Source: Acidobacteriota bacterium
Lineage (GTDB): Bacteria > Acidobacteriota > Terriglobia > Terriglobales > Acidobacteriaceae
NCBI GenBank assembly: GCA_021801945.1
Contig: JAKABE010000051.1
Span: 1 to 12,922, forward strand
DNA: 12,922 nt
Reading direction: 5' to 3'
Each line of letters starts with the position of its first letter. Within the stretch, counting starts at the first letter, position 1. The position numbers were made by a program, and so were the translations under genes. Positions 1 to 6,616 of this stretch are shown in pieces. The notes beneath the pieces were generated by a model. The model saw nothing but the letters and a program-made list of their open reading frames with translations. It ran no database searches and was not told the origin of the DNA.

Positions 1-30
1 TCCATTCCTGTGCGGCAGCACAGGAATGGA
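1..30 (-). terminator. Hairpin, probable terminator of the zinc-ribbon gene
   Basis: A perfect inverted repeat with 13-bp arms and a 4-nt loop fills the first 30 bases. It begins 20 nt beyond the stop codon of the minus-strand zinc-ribbon gene, where an intrinsic terminator would sit. The U-tract expected on the minus strand would lie outside the window, so termination cannot be confirmed. The hairpin could equally serve a convergent plus-strand gene to the left. Confidence 0.6.
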
Positions 31-50
31 AGCTCCGGGCAATTGAACGA

Positions 51-365
51 CTAATGACCGCGATTGCGAAAGCCAGCGTTACCCTTACGTGCCTGGTAGC
101 AGTCCCGGCAATAAACCGGCCGGTCACCGCGAGGCTCAAAGGGTACTGTCGTGGGCTGCCCACAGGCCGAGCAAATCACAGAGGTTCCCTGTGAAGGAGC
201 CGAACGGTAGCCGCCCCCCCCCTGGTCACTCTTCTTTGCCATGCGGCATGCCTTACAGCGTTTGGGGGTCGAGTAACCACGTTCCTGGAAGAACGCTTGA
301 TCGGCAGCGGTGAAGGTAAATTCCTGCCCACAGTCGCTGCATGTGAGTTGCATATCTCCGGCCAT
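51..365 (-). CDS. Double zinc-ribbon small protein (CxxC-x17-CxxC type)
   Basis: A 104-residue protein with two four-cysteine zinc-binding motifs. The N-terminal one is CSDC...CKAC (about residues 8-39, 24 residues between the pairs), like the 'probable zinc-ribbon' domain. The C-terminal one is CSAC...CRDC with exactly 17 residues between the pairs, including a VPFEPR segment, matching the CxxC-x17-CxxC domain seen in many bacterial and candidate-phylum proteins. The function of this family is not established; nucleic-acid or protein binding in the cytoplasm is a guess from the fold. The reading frame stays open to 647, but the start at 365 is preferred because AGGAG sits 4 nt upstream and the zinc-ribbon begins within a few residues. 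It has no operon partner in view and is divergent from the glycosyltransferase gene. Confidence 0.85.
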   Translation of the reverse strand: MAGDMQLTCSDCGQEFTFTAADQAFFQERGYSTPKRCKACRMAKKSDQGGGGYRSAPSQGTSVICSACGQPTTVPFEPRGDRPVYCRDCYQARKGNAGFRNRGH

Positions 366-645
366 AGGACTCCTTTTTGGGATTGTACCGCCCATTTTGC
401 CCTTTGCATACAAAGATTCGTTTGAATTTGAAAACTTATGCAACATCTGGGAAGTCGTCGCCCTGGGCTGGCTGGACTGGCAGCCCTCTGTCTTGGGGAA
501 CTCGTGGACTGCGGGAGATGGTTTGAAATCCTCTGGAGGGCCCATTCGCACGCTGGCCGTAGCGCTGCGCGGGCCCACCGCCCCCGGGGGGACAATTTCT
601 CGCGGTATGATCGTTGCGCGCCTTCTGGTGTCAGGAACAGGCTCC
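366..645. promoter_or_regulatory. Divergent intergenic region with AT-rich patch
   Basis: About 280 bases separate the zinc-ribbon gene (minus) from the glycosyltransferase gene (plus), so promoters for both should lie here. Roughly 395-445 is clearly more AT-rich than its surroundings and contains a 7-bp inverted repeat, TTGCATA at 404-410 and TATGCAA at 437-443. I cannot pick convincing -35/-10 pairs on either strand. Both strands remain open in one frame through the spacer, but neither translation resembles a known domain. Confidence 0.35.
370..374 (-). promoter_or_regulatory. Ribosome binding site fixing the zinc-ribbon start
   Basis: AGGAG, preceded by an A-run on the minus strand, lies 4 nt before the ATG at 365. 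It decides in favour of this start over the in-frame upstream start at 647, which would add 94 residues of low-complexity sequence without resemblance to the family. Confidence 0.75.
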
Positions 646-1752
646 ATGCGGATCGTTTACGTGCTCAATTCACTCGGGATAGGCGGAGCGGAACGCCAAG
701 TCCTGGCTCTAGCTGAACACCTGGCCCGGCGTGGTCACGCTGTCCACCTGCTGGTTCTGCGCCCGCGCCTGGCGGATGAATGGCCCACGGCAGCAAGGGT
801 GGTTCACCTTGAAATCCGCAAGACGCCGGGGAGTGTTTTGAGCGGCCTCGTGCAAGCCCACTGCTTTCTGCGCGATTTTCGCCCCGGCCTGGTGCATAGC
901 CATGGTTTTCACGCCAATATCATGGCTCGGCTCCTAAAGTTGTTTGCCCCCTTGCCACCCGTTCTCTCCACGATTCACAACATCTATGAAGGTAACCGGT
1001 TGCGGGTGCTCGCCTACCGCCTGACCGACGGACTCAGCCTGCGCACCGCGGCGGTCAGCGCAGCGGTTGCGCGCCGTTTCGTGCTCCTGAAAGCCGTCCC
1101 GCACGACAAGTGCGTCGTCGTTCCGAACGCCGTTGACCTCGGTGAGTTCGCACCCTGCGAGGCTCGCCGCGCGCAGACACGCACGGCCATGAATGCAGAG
1201 CGTGGTTTTATCTGGTTGGCGGTTGGCCGCGTCGCGCCGTCCAAGGATTATCCAAATCTTCTTGCTGCCTTTGCAAAGGTCCGCGCAGTACGCCAGGATG
1301 TCCTCCTGTGGATCGCGGGCCAGGCAACCGCGCGCGCCGCATCCGCCCTTCAAGCTCTTGCCGCTCGGCTCAACATCGCCAACTCGGTTCGCTGGCTCGG
1401 GCTGCGCCGCGATGTTCCCGCTCTGCTCGACGCAGCGGACGCATTTGTTCAGGCCTCGGCGTGGGAGGGAATGCCGCTGGCCGTAGGCGAGGCGATGGCC
1501 ATGGAAAAGCCGGTGGTGGCGACCGAGGCGGGCGGTGTGCGGGAATTGGTGGGCGAAGCGGGCGTTGTGGTTCCGTGTAGGAATCCGTATGCCCTGGCTC
1601 AGGCCATGATTGGACTCATGGAACAACCGCCATCTGTCCAGCAGCTTCTCGGCCGCACCGCCCGCCAGCGCATTGCAAGCCAGTTCAGTATGGAGGTTAG
1701 GGTAGGCGAGTGGGAGGAGCTTTACTCGTCTCTGGTTGGAGACAAGTGTTAA
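646..1752 (+). CDS. Family-4 (GT-B) glycosyltransferase
   Basis: A 368-residue cytoplasmic or membrane-associated glycosyltransferase that would move a sugar from a nucleotide-sugar to a surface glycan or lipid-linked acceptor; the actual sugar and acceptor cannot be read from sequence. The N-terminus (MRIVYVLNSL then GGAERQ at 13-18) is the classic GT4 acceptor-domain opening. VVPNAVD lies at 158-164. The second Rossmann lobe starts near 189 with VGRVAPSKDYPNL (193-205), whose Arg195 and Lys200 are the expected donor-phosphate ligands. The EX7E motif of retaining GT4 enzymes is Glu274-Glu282, followed by EAMAMEKPVVATEAGG. Length is normal for the family. The frame is open from 310; the start at 646 is chosen because the domain begins there, though its ribosome site is weak (AGGA about 12 nt upstream). 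An ATG at 607 would add 13 residues. The gene stands alone and is convergent with the receptor gene. Confidence 0.88.
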   Translation: MRIVYVLNSLGIGGAERQVLALAEHLARRGHAVHLLVLRPRLADEWPTAARVVHLEIRKTPGSVLSGLVQAHCFLRDFRPGLVHSHGFHANIMARLLKLFAPLPPVLSTIHNIYEGNRLRVLAYRLTDGLSLRTAAVSAAVARRFVLLKAVPHDKCVVVPNAVDLGEFAPCEARRAQTRTAMNAERGFIWLAVGRVAPSKDYPNLLAAFAKVRAVRQDVLLWIAGQATARAASALQALAARLNIANSVRWLGLRRDVPALLDAADAFVQASAWEGMPLAVGEAMAMEKPVVATEAGGVRELVGEAGVVVPCRNPYALAQAMIGLMEQPPSVQQLLGRTARQRIASQFSMEVRVGEWEELYSSLVGDKC

Positions 1753-1838
1753 GCGGAAGCCACTCGGCGTAAGAATTTGTGTCCATGGCGGATTGCCTGA
1801 GCTGCCGTCACCAGGTCTTTGTGGTCCTGCCGCATAAG

Positions 1839-1873
1839 ACCGAGGGCCGGGATGCACTTCTCCGGCCCTCGGT
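1839..1873. terminator. Bidirectional hairpin terminator between convergent genes
   Basis: Perfect 12-bp inverted repeat (ACCGAGGGCCGG at 1839-1850, its complement at 1862-1873) with an 11-nt loop, in the 137-bp gap between the glycosyltransferase stop (1752) and the receptor stop (1890). The stem is very GC-rich and no strong U-run follows on either strand, so it may work with Rho or as a transcript end stabiliser. Its position between two converging genes supports terminator use in both directions. Confidence 0.65.
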
Positions 1874-1889
1874 ATAGTGAGCGATTGTT

Positions 1890-4886
1890 TCAAAACTCGA
1901 ATGCTACTTGAGCGAATACGCGCCGCGCTGCCGAGGTGGTGGAGAAGATCCCTCCCGCAAGCCCTGTGGATTGGTTGAAGCTCTTGGCGCTGACGTTTCC
2001 TACCGGGGTGCCAAGGTTGATGTCATTGAACAGATTCAGGGCCTGAACGTTGAAGGTCAGCGAGTACTTGCGTCCTGTATTTGCGATTCCGCCGCGCATT
2101 CCGCCGCCAAAGCCGCCGCCAAAACCACCGTGTCCGCCGCCGCGTGGACCACCGCCGACGAAACCACCGCGCGGCCCGCCGCCACCCGGTCGCAGCCCCC
2201 CCGCCGCCTCAACCCTGGGACCAATGCCAAAGGAGCGGCTGAGGCGCAGGTTTACGGTAACCGCAGATGGGCTGTCGCCAATATAGGCGGGCACCAGAGT
2301 CTCTCCGGGCTGTGGGACCGTGTCGAATCTGCCGAGCGAAGTTTCAACGACGTCGGCTGGATTTGACGTCGTGGTGGCATAGGCGGGACGGTCGTTAAAG
2401 AAGGCGTCGCCGGTCAGATCGTAGGGGGTGGTGATGTTGAAAGGTGCGCCCTGCTGCGCGACCAGGAATGGATTGAAGGTGAGGCCCCACGGACCGTTAT
2501 AGTTCCCCATCAGAAAGAGCATTTGGCGGTGGACGAAGAAGGCACGGCCGTAGTCCTGGCTCAGGTTGTAGGAGTTCGAGGGGTTTGATCCGCCTCCGCC
2601 ATCCGAATTCGCGTCCGTCCAGTTGTAAAACCCCATGAGACGAAACCGGCGAGAGAAGCTGGCGTTGATGTTCATGATGATCTGATTTTGCTTATAGACC
2701 GCTTCGGGATAATACTGCTGCACGATGCCCAGTGAAGGATCGGGGCGGACTCCGGTCAAGGTGGAGCTTCCATATTGGAAGGTTCCTGGCAGGAAGGCGT
2801 TCGAGTTGCGCACTACCAACTGGTGGACGCCGAAGGAATGCAGGTAGGTTAATGTCAGCGTCGCAGCCCCGGTCAACTGACGTTCCACACTGGCTCCAAA
2901 CTGCTCGGCGTAAGGGGCGCGATAGCTGGGCGAAATCTGGTAAATCTCCAATGTCGGTTTGGTTGCCGTCCCGCACGAGGCCAGGTTGATATTGCTCAGG
3001 CTGGTGTCGTTGAAGCAGGCCGGGTTGGTAATCGTGACTTGTTGTTGACTGTTGGGGCCACCGTTATAGCGCTCTAGATTCATCAGGTTCCCCACGCCGA
3101 AACGGTCGTAGAAGAATCCGAAGCCGGCGCGCAGGACCGTTTTGGTAGGTGCGTTCTTCTTGCGCCCGTGCAGCCCGTAGGCCAGGGCCACGCGCGGCGC
3201 CCAGTCGCTGTGGTCGGCGGTGTGGTTCTGCGTTTCCCAGCGCAGGCCGCCAGAGAGGGTCAGGTCGCGGTTCACCTTCCAGTCGTCCTGAAAAAAAAGT
3301 GCGGCGTCAAAGACATTGGCCTGAAATTTTTCTCCGCCGGTGGTATAGGTGAGATTGGTAGGAAGGCAGCCGCCTTTTTGCCCAGGCGGGCAAGCTGCTG
3401 CAATTTGCGCGAAGCTCTGGCCCTGGGCCACGCCGTTGGCCGTGGCCACGAAGGCGGCGACCGAGGGGAAGGTGAAGGAGCCGTTGAAATTTGCGTTGCT
3501 GGAGATCGCCTCGCGGTTATCACGCAGCCAGGCGCCAAACTTGATGGCCTGTGCCCCTGCCGCCCAGGTGGTAAAGTTCTGCATCTCCAGATGGTCGGAA
3601 TGCGAGTTCGAATACTGTTCTCCGTTGCCGCCGCCAGAGAAGGATTGCGGCACCTCAATCGTCGGTGTGGTGCTGACGGGAGTTGAAGACGAGTCGCGTC
3701 GCCGGTATTGAAAGCGGGTCTCGTTCACAAGACGATCGTTGATGATCTGCGTATCGTCGAGCTGCACGGAGTTCGCGGTCGTGTTGGAAGTCGAGGACTG
3801 CGTTGGCAGTGAGGTCGAACCGATGGCGCCGCTGATGTTATTGCGAAAGTAGAAGTAACGCATGGTGAGCGTGTTCTTTTGTCCTAGCTGCAAATCGATG
3901 CGCGGCGAGAACGCCGTATGCGTTTGGGGATTGAAGAGACTGCCCGAAACGGGCAAAGCCGAATAGGTGCCGGTGGTGGCATCGAAGACCGGGGCGTCGG
4001 CCAGGCTGTAGACGCTATCGTTCTGGTTGTTGCGCTGCTCGAAGACCAGGAAAAACGACGCATTCTTCGAGAGCGGGCCGCTGACAGTGCCGTTGTACTG
4101 GAAGCTGTAGTACGAGGGCAGGTTGGCGGTAAACGGATTGCCGGTGTTGAATGTGTCGTCGTTGCCTTGCATGAAAACGCGCCCGTGTAGCTTGTCGGAA
4201 CCGGGCTTGGTGAGGATCTCGATGCGGCCATAGCCGAGCCGGTCGAACTCTGCGGAAAAGGGGTTCTGGTTGATGCGGATTTCGCGGATCGCCGATTTGG
4301 GCGGTAGTTCGCCGCCGGTGAAACCATCAATGTAAATCTGGCCCCCATTGGGCCCGGCTGAAGGGCCAGCCAGGGCCTGCAATTCATTTTGAAGCTCGTC
4401 GGGGTCGTCCGAGAGGGCTTGCAGGTCTTCCCCCTTGAGTACGATCGCGCTAGCATTTTCGCCGGCCTGGGTGCTCACCGATGGACCGCCGTCCGCGGTC
4501 ACTTCCACCTGCTGCTGTGCGGCTTCGATGGCCATCTTGATATCCTCGGTCTTCACTTGCCCGGCTTCCAGCGAGATGGGGCTGGAAACATAGGGCGCAA
4601 ATCCCTCGGCGTCGGCTTCAACCACGTAGCTGCCTGCGGCTAGCCCCTTCACCACATAGCCGCCCATCGCATCTGTAGTGGTGTTGGCCACGGCCGTTCC
4701 CTGTGCGGCGGCTACGGTGACCTGCGCGCCGGCAATGAATGCGCCGGTGGGGTCGGCAACGTGCCCGCGCAATGTGCCTTGCGCCGCGGAGGGCGCGGGT
4801 GTGTTCTGGGCCAGGGCCGCAGCGCCACCAAGGCCAAGCGCGATGGCAAAAAGAAGATGGATGGGAAAGTGCCGTATTAGATACAT
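1890..4886 (-). CDS. Oar-like TonB-dependent receptor, copy 1
   Basis: A 998-residue outer-membrane receptor of the TonB-dependent class. A signal peptide spans residues 1-26 (hydrophobic core, then ALA before Gln27). An Ig-like carboxypeptidase-regulatory domain covers about 38-118 (LRGHVADPTGAFIAG, GGYVVKGLAAGSY). A plug domain covers about 125-230 (GQIYIDGFTGGELPPKSAI, FDRLGYGRIEILTKPG). The remainder is a long beta-barrel ending in Phe, the usual signature for outer-membrane insertion. No clear TonB box is seen. Residues 898-934, near the last strands, form a Gly/Arg-rich insert. GGAGG four nt before the ATG makes this start firm. It follows the DUF5666-like gene by 56 bp, with no terminator between, so the two are probably co-transcribed. 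Copy 2 at 6617-9628 is a close paralog. The transported substrate is unknown. Confidence 0.93.
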   Translation of the reverse strand: MYLIRHFPIHLLFAIALGLGGAAALAQNTPAPSAAQGTLRGHVADPTGAFIAGAQVTVAAAQGTAVANTTTDAMGGYVVKGLAAGSYVVEADAEGFAPYVSSPISLEAGQVKTEDIKMAIEAAQQQVEVTADGGPSVSTQAGENASAIVLKGEDLQALSDDPDELQNELQALAGPSAGPNGGQIYIDGFTGGELPPKSAIREIRINQNPFSAEFDRLGYGRIEILTKPGSDKLHGRVFMQGNDDTFNTGNPFTANLPSYYSFQYNGTVSGPLSKNASFFLVFEQRNNQNDSVYSLADAPVFDATTGTYSALPVSGSLFNPQTHTAFSPRIDLQLGQKNTLTMRYFYFRNNISGAIGSTSLPTQSSTSNTTANSVQLDDTQIINDRLVNETRFQYRRRDSSSTPVSTTPTIEVPQSFSGGGNGEQYSNSHSDHLEMQNFTTWAAGAQAIKFGAWLRDNREAISSNANFNGSFTFPSVAAFVATANGVAQGQSFAQIAAACPPGQKGGCLPTNLTYTTGGEKFQANVFDAALFFQDDWKVNRDLTLSGGLRWETQNHTADHSDWAPRVALAYGLHGRKKNAPTKTVLRAGFGFFYDRFGVGNLMNLERYNGGPNSQQQVTITNPACFNDTSLSNINLASCGTATKPTLEIYQISPSYRAPYAEQFGASVERQLTGAATLTLTYLHSFGVHQLVVRNSNAFLPGTFQYGSSTLTGVRPDPSLGIVQQYYPEAVYKQNQIIMNINASFSRRFRLMGFYNWTDANSDGGGGSNPSNSYNLSQDYGRAFFVHRQMLFLMGNYNGPWGLTFNPFLVAQQGAPFNITTPYDLTGDAFFNDRPAYATTTSNPADVVETSLGRFDTVPQPGETLVPAYIGDSPSAVTVNLRLSRSFGIGPRVEAAGGLRPGGGGPRGGFVGGGPRGGGHGGFGGGFGGGMRGGIANTGRKYSLTFNVQALNLFNDINLGTPVGNVSAKSFNQSTGLAGGIFSTTSAARRVFAQVAFEF

Positions 4887-4889
4887 GTG

Positions 4890-4895
4890 TCCTCC
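4890..4895 (-). promoter_or_regulatory. Ribosome binding site of receptor copy 1
   Basis: GGAGGA three nt upstream of the ATG at 4886. It is a near-perfect anti-Shine-Dalgarno match set somewhat close to the start, and implies strong independent initiation inside the presumed operon. Confidence 0.75.
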
Positions 4896-4942
4896 AATCC
4901 TGAGCCTGTGCCCATGATCGCGACCGGCAAATGTCTGTGTGG

Positions 4943-6055
4943 TTACTTTGGGTATTCGGTACTGCCGCCGACGCCGGTGTCCATGCTCCAGTTCGAGAGC
5001 AAATCTTGGCGGCTGGCCGCTGAAGCATCGAGAAGCGGGCCTACGCCGGCCAATAGCGTGATGGCGTCGACCTCGGATGTGCCTCGCGATGCTACCAGCA
5101 TGACGGCCTCGCCTTTCTGCAACTGTGCAAGACTAATTAGCGGTGAGCGATGAATGAGGAAGCGCGCGCCCACCTCGCCAGCGGTCCGAGGGCTTTGCTC
5201 CCTACCCGCCGCTTGACGCATGAGACGCGCCGCCAGGATCAGCGCCACGCGCTCCGGAAGCCTGCGCATCTGGGTATCCGGGCGGATGTGGATGGTGACC
5301 TGTTTCTTAGTGGCGCGATCCTTTACCACGAGTGTGGAATTACTCAAGTTCAGAGAAGAGATCGTGCCCGAGATATTCCTGAAGCTGCCTGAGACCACCT
5401 CCAAGGCGGTTATCTCGGTGCCATCGGCGCTCTTATCGCCCCGCGCAATCAACTCATCGCCTACTTGGATAGCCCCGATGGGCGCTGGGCGTGCCAGATC
5501 GAAACGCAGAGAATCAGGTGGGTACCGCTTAAGGATCGTAGCGGGAGTGATGCGCACGGTAATGGTTTCGGCCACACTGCCGATCCTGCCGGCGAGTACG
5601 ATCACGCCCGTTGCCGCATCCACACTTCTTACCAGGCCTCCGACTCCATGCATGCGCCATTCGGCGCGTTCCAGTTGGCGCTTTCTTTCGAGATCGGTGA
5701 GCTTGATAGCGATGACCGCCAGAGCTTGCAGGGTGCCGGCCGGCGCCGCGGGATTGATCCTTACTAGAGCTCGATCGCCGCTCGCCAAATCGCCAAGCTG
5801 GATGGTAACGGCGCCGGCGAGAGTCCGCCGCCCGGGAGTAATGCGCTTCAGCACCGCGGTCGATGGGACTTGGACTTGAAATACCTGCCCACTATCCGCC
5901 TGCATGGTAAGTATGTTGTCGCGAATGGCGGTAATAGTGCCCACAATGCGCGCGGGCTCTTGAGCATAATTGAGGGGCGTAACAATCAGGAGCACAGCTA
6001 ACAATGCCAAGTAAATCGCCGGAGCCGGAACGTGAATCTGTCTCTTTCTCGTCAT
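4943..6055 (-). CDS. Exported DUF5666-like three-module protein, copy 1
   Basis: A 370-residue exported protein of unknown function. Residues 1-31 form a signal peptide (basic MTRKR start, hydrophobic core, cleavage likely between Ala31 and Gln32), so it should be periplasmic or secreted. The mature part is three repeats of one beta-rich module: about 38-118, 138-222 and 228-336. Each opens with G-x-I/V-x-S/A-I-like strands, then a V-x-V/I-x-x-x-T-x-x-x-R-type stretch, then a G-D/E-rich turn (LASGDRALV, IQVGDELIA, LQKGEAVML). This is the pattern of DUF5666 domains in Acidobacteriota; the name is by recognition, not a search. The C-terminus carries DLLSNWSMDT (351-360), also present in copy 2. 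GGAGAG six nt upstream supports the start. It is the first gene of the cassette with receptor copy 1, and an ECF-like promoter lies upstream. Confidence 0.85.
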   Translation of the reverse strand: MTRKRQIHVPAPAIYLALLAVLLIVTPLNYAQEPARIVGTITAIRDNILTMQADSGQVFQVQVPSTAVLKRITPGRRTLAGAVTIQLGDLASGDRALVRINPAAPAGTLQALAVIAIKLTDLERKRQLERAEWRMHGVGGLVRSVDAATGVIVLAGRIGSVAETITVRITPATILKRYPPDSLRFDLARPAPIGAIQVGDELIARGDKSADGTEITALEVVSGSFRNISGTISSLNLSNSTLVVKDRATKKQVTIHIRPDTQMRRLPERVALILAARLMRQAAGREQSPRTAGEVGARFLIHRSPLISLAQLQKGEAVMLVASRGTSEVDAITLLAGVGPLLDASAASRQDLLSNWSMDTGVGGSTEYPK

Positions 6056-6113
6056 AAGTGACTCTCCGCAGTCTCAATCGTGCCGGTTTGTGGAACATTG
6101 AAGTTCATTCAGA

Positions 6114-6142
6114 TAGACGGAGAAGGGAAGCGAAAGGTTGAC
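6114..6142 (-). promoter_or_regulatory. Putative ECF-sigma promoter of cassette 1
   Basis: On the minus strand, GTCAAC (6137-6142) is followed after 17 nt by CGTCTA (6114-6119), 58 nt before the ATG at 6055. ECF promoters characteristically have AAC in the -35 and CGT(C) in the -10 at about this spacing. The same two hexamers with the same 17-nt spacer occur 59 nt before the paralogous gene of cassette 2, and the bases just inside the -35 (CCTTT.CGC) also match. No sigma-70 pair of comparable quality was found. The sigma factor itself is not in the window. Confidence 0.55.
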
Positions 6143-6144
6143 GG

Positions 6145-6514
6145 CAGCGCCACCAATTTTCCGGTGCGGAACCCAGAGGCCCAATTGGCGCAAGGTATGT
6201 AGGGGTATAAGCAATTAGGAATTGTTAAATCATGCCGTATATGTGCATTTCCCCATCATAGTTACCATCCGTTGTTATCGTGCCACCTATAGCTAGTCGA
6301 TCGTGTGTGTTATTGACTTATGAATCATGCTGCGGAGTTTGCGGGGCGGCGGAAGTCGGCCTTACGCTAAACTGTTGGGCTAAAGAACACCGCGTCTCCG
6401 GCTCCGGCGTTCGGCTGCTGGCCGCACCCCACCTCTCACCATGCCACAAGTGGTGGATCTGCCCGGAAGCACCCAAGCGGATAAACAATACCAAGCCGTT
6501 TTGAAGGGCAGAGG
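6145..6514. other. Intergenic stretch without a supportable gene
   Basis: This is the bulk of the roughly 560-bp gap between receptor copy 2 and the copy 1 cassette. Its left part (about 6190-6335) is AT-rich and includes a small dyad, CAATT-AGG-AATTG at 6212-6224, and a palindrome CCAATTGG at 6181-6188, possible operator sites. Short open frames of 74 residues (plus, 6280-6504) and 91 residues (minus, 6318-6593) show no domain and no good ribosome site; I do not call them genes. Confidence 0.4.
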
Positions 6515-6548
6515 AGCAAATGCCACGGCAAGAGCCGTGGCATTTGCT
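6515..6548. terminator. Hairpin terminator after receptor copy 2
   Basis: A perfect inverted repeat with 15-bp arms (6515-6529 and 6534-6548) and a 4-nt loop (AAGA on plus) lies 68 bases past the stop of receptor copy 2. On the minus strand only a pyrimidine-rich tail (TCCTCTGCCC) follows; on the plus strand the stem is followed by a few more T residues. It most likely ends the cassette 2 transcript before the promoter of cassette 1. Confidence 0.65.
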
Positions 6549-6616
6549 TTTGGGCCGCAAACGGTGCGGGCGTCTGAGTCCGTTCGCTAGCACAGAGCGC
6601 AGTCGCTCGCGGCGTT

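Noticed and set aside
51..647. Long (198-residue) version of the zinc-ribbon protein
   Set aside because: The extra 94 residues resemble nothing, overlap the likely promoter region, and the ATG at 365 has a clear ribosome site directly before the zinc-ribbon.
310..1752. Long (480-residue) version of the glycosyltransferase
   Set aside because: The extra N-terminus overlaps the zinc-ribbon gene antisense and precedes a canonical GT4 opening at 646.
2050..2286. Proline-rich plus-strand open frame (and a similar one at 6789-7235)
   Set aside because: These are complements of the Gly-rich codons in the two receptor genes; Pro-rich composition is the expected mirror, with no ribosome site or domain.
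6137..6144. TTGACG on the plus strand as a sigma-70 -35 box (also at 11043-11048)
   Set aside because: No -10-like hexamer follows at 16-18 nt in either copy and it would fire away from the cassette genes; the minus-strand ECF reading explains both copies better.
6280..6593. Small open frames on both strands in the gap between cassettes
   Set aside because: No recognisable domain, no convincing ribosome site, and the minus-strand frame runs through the terminator hairpin.
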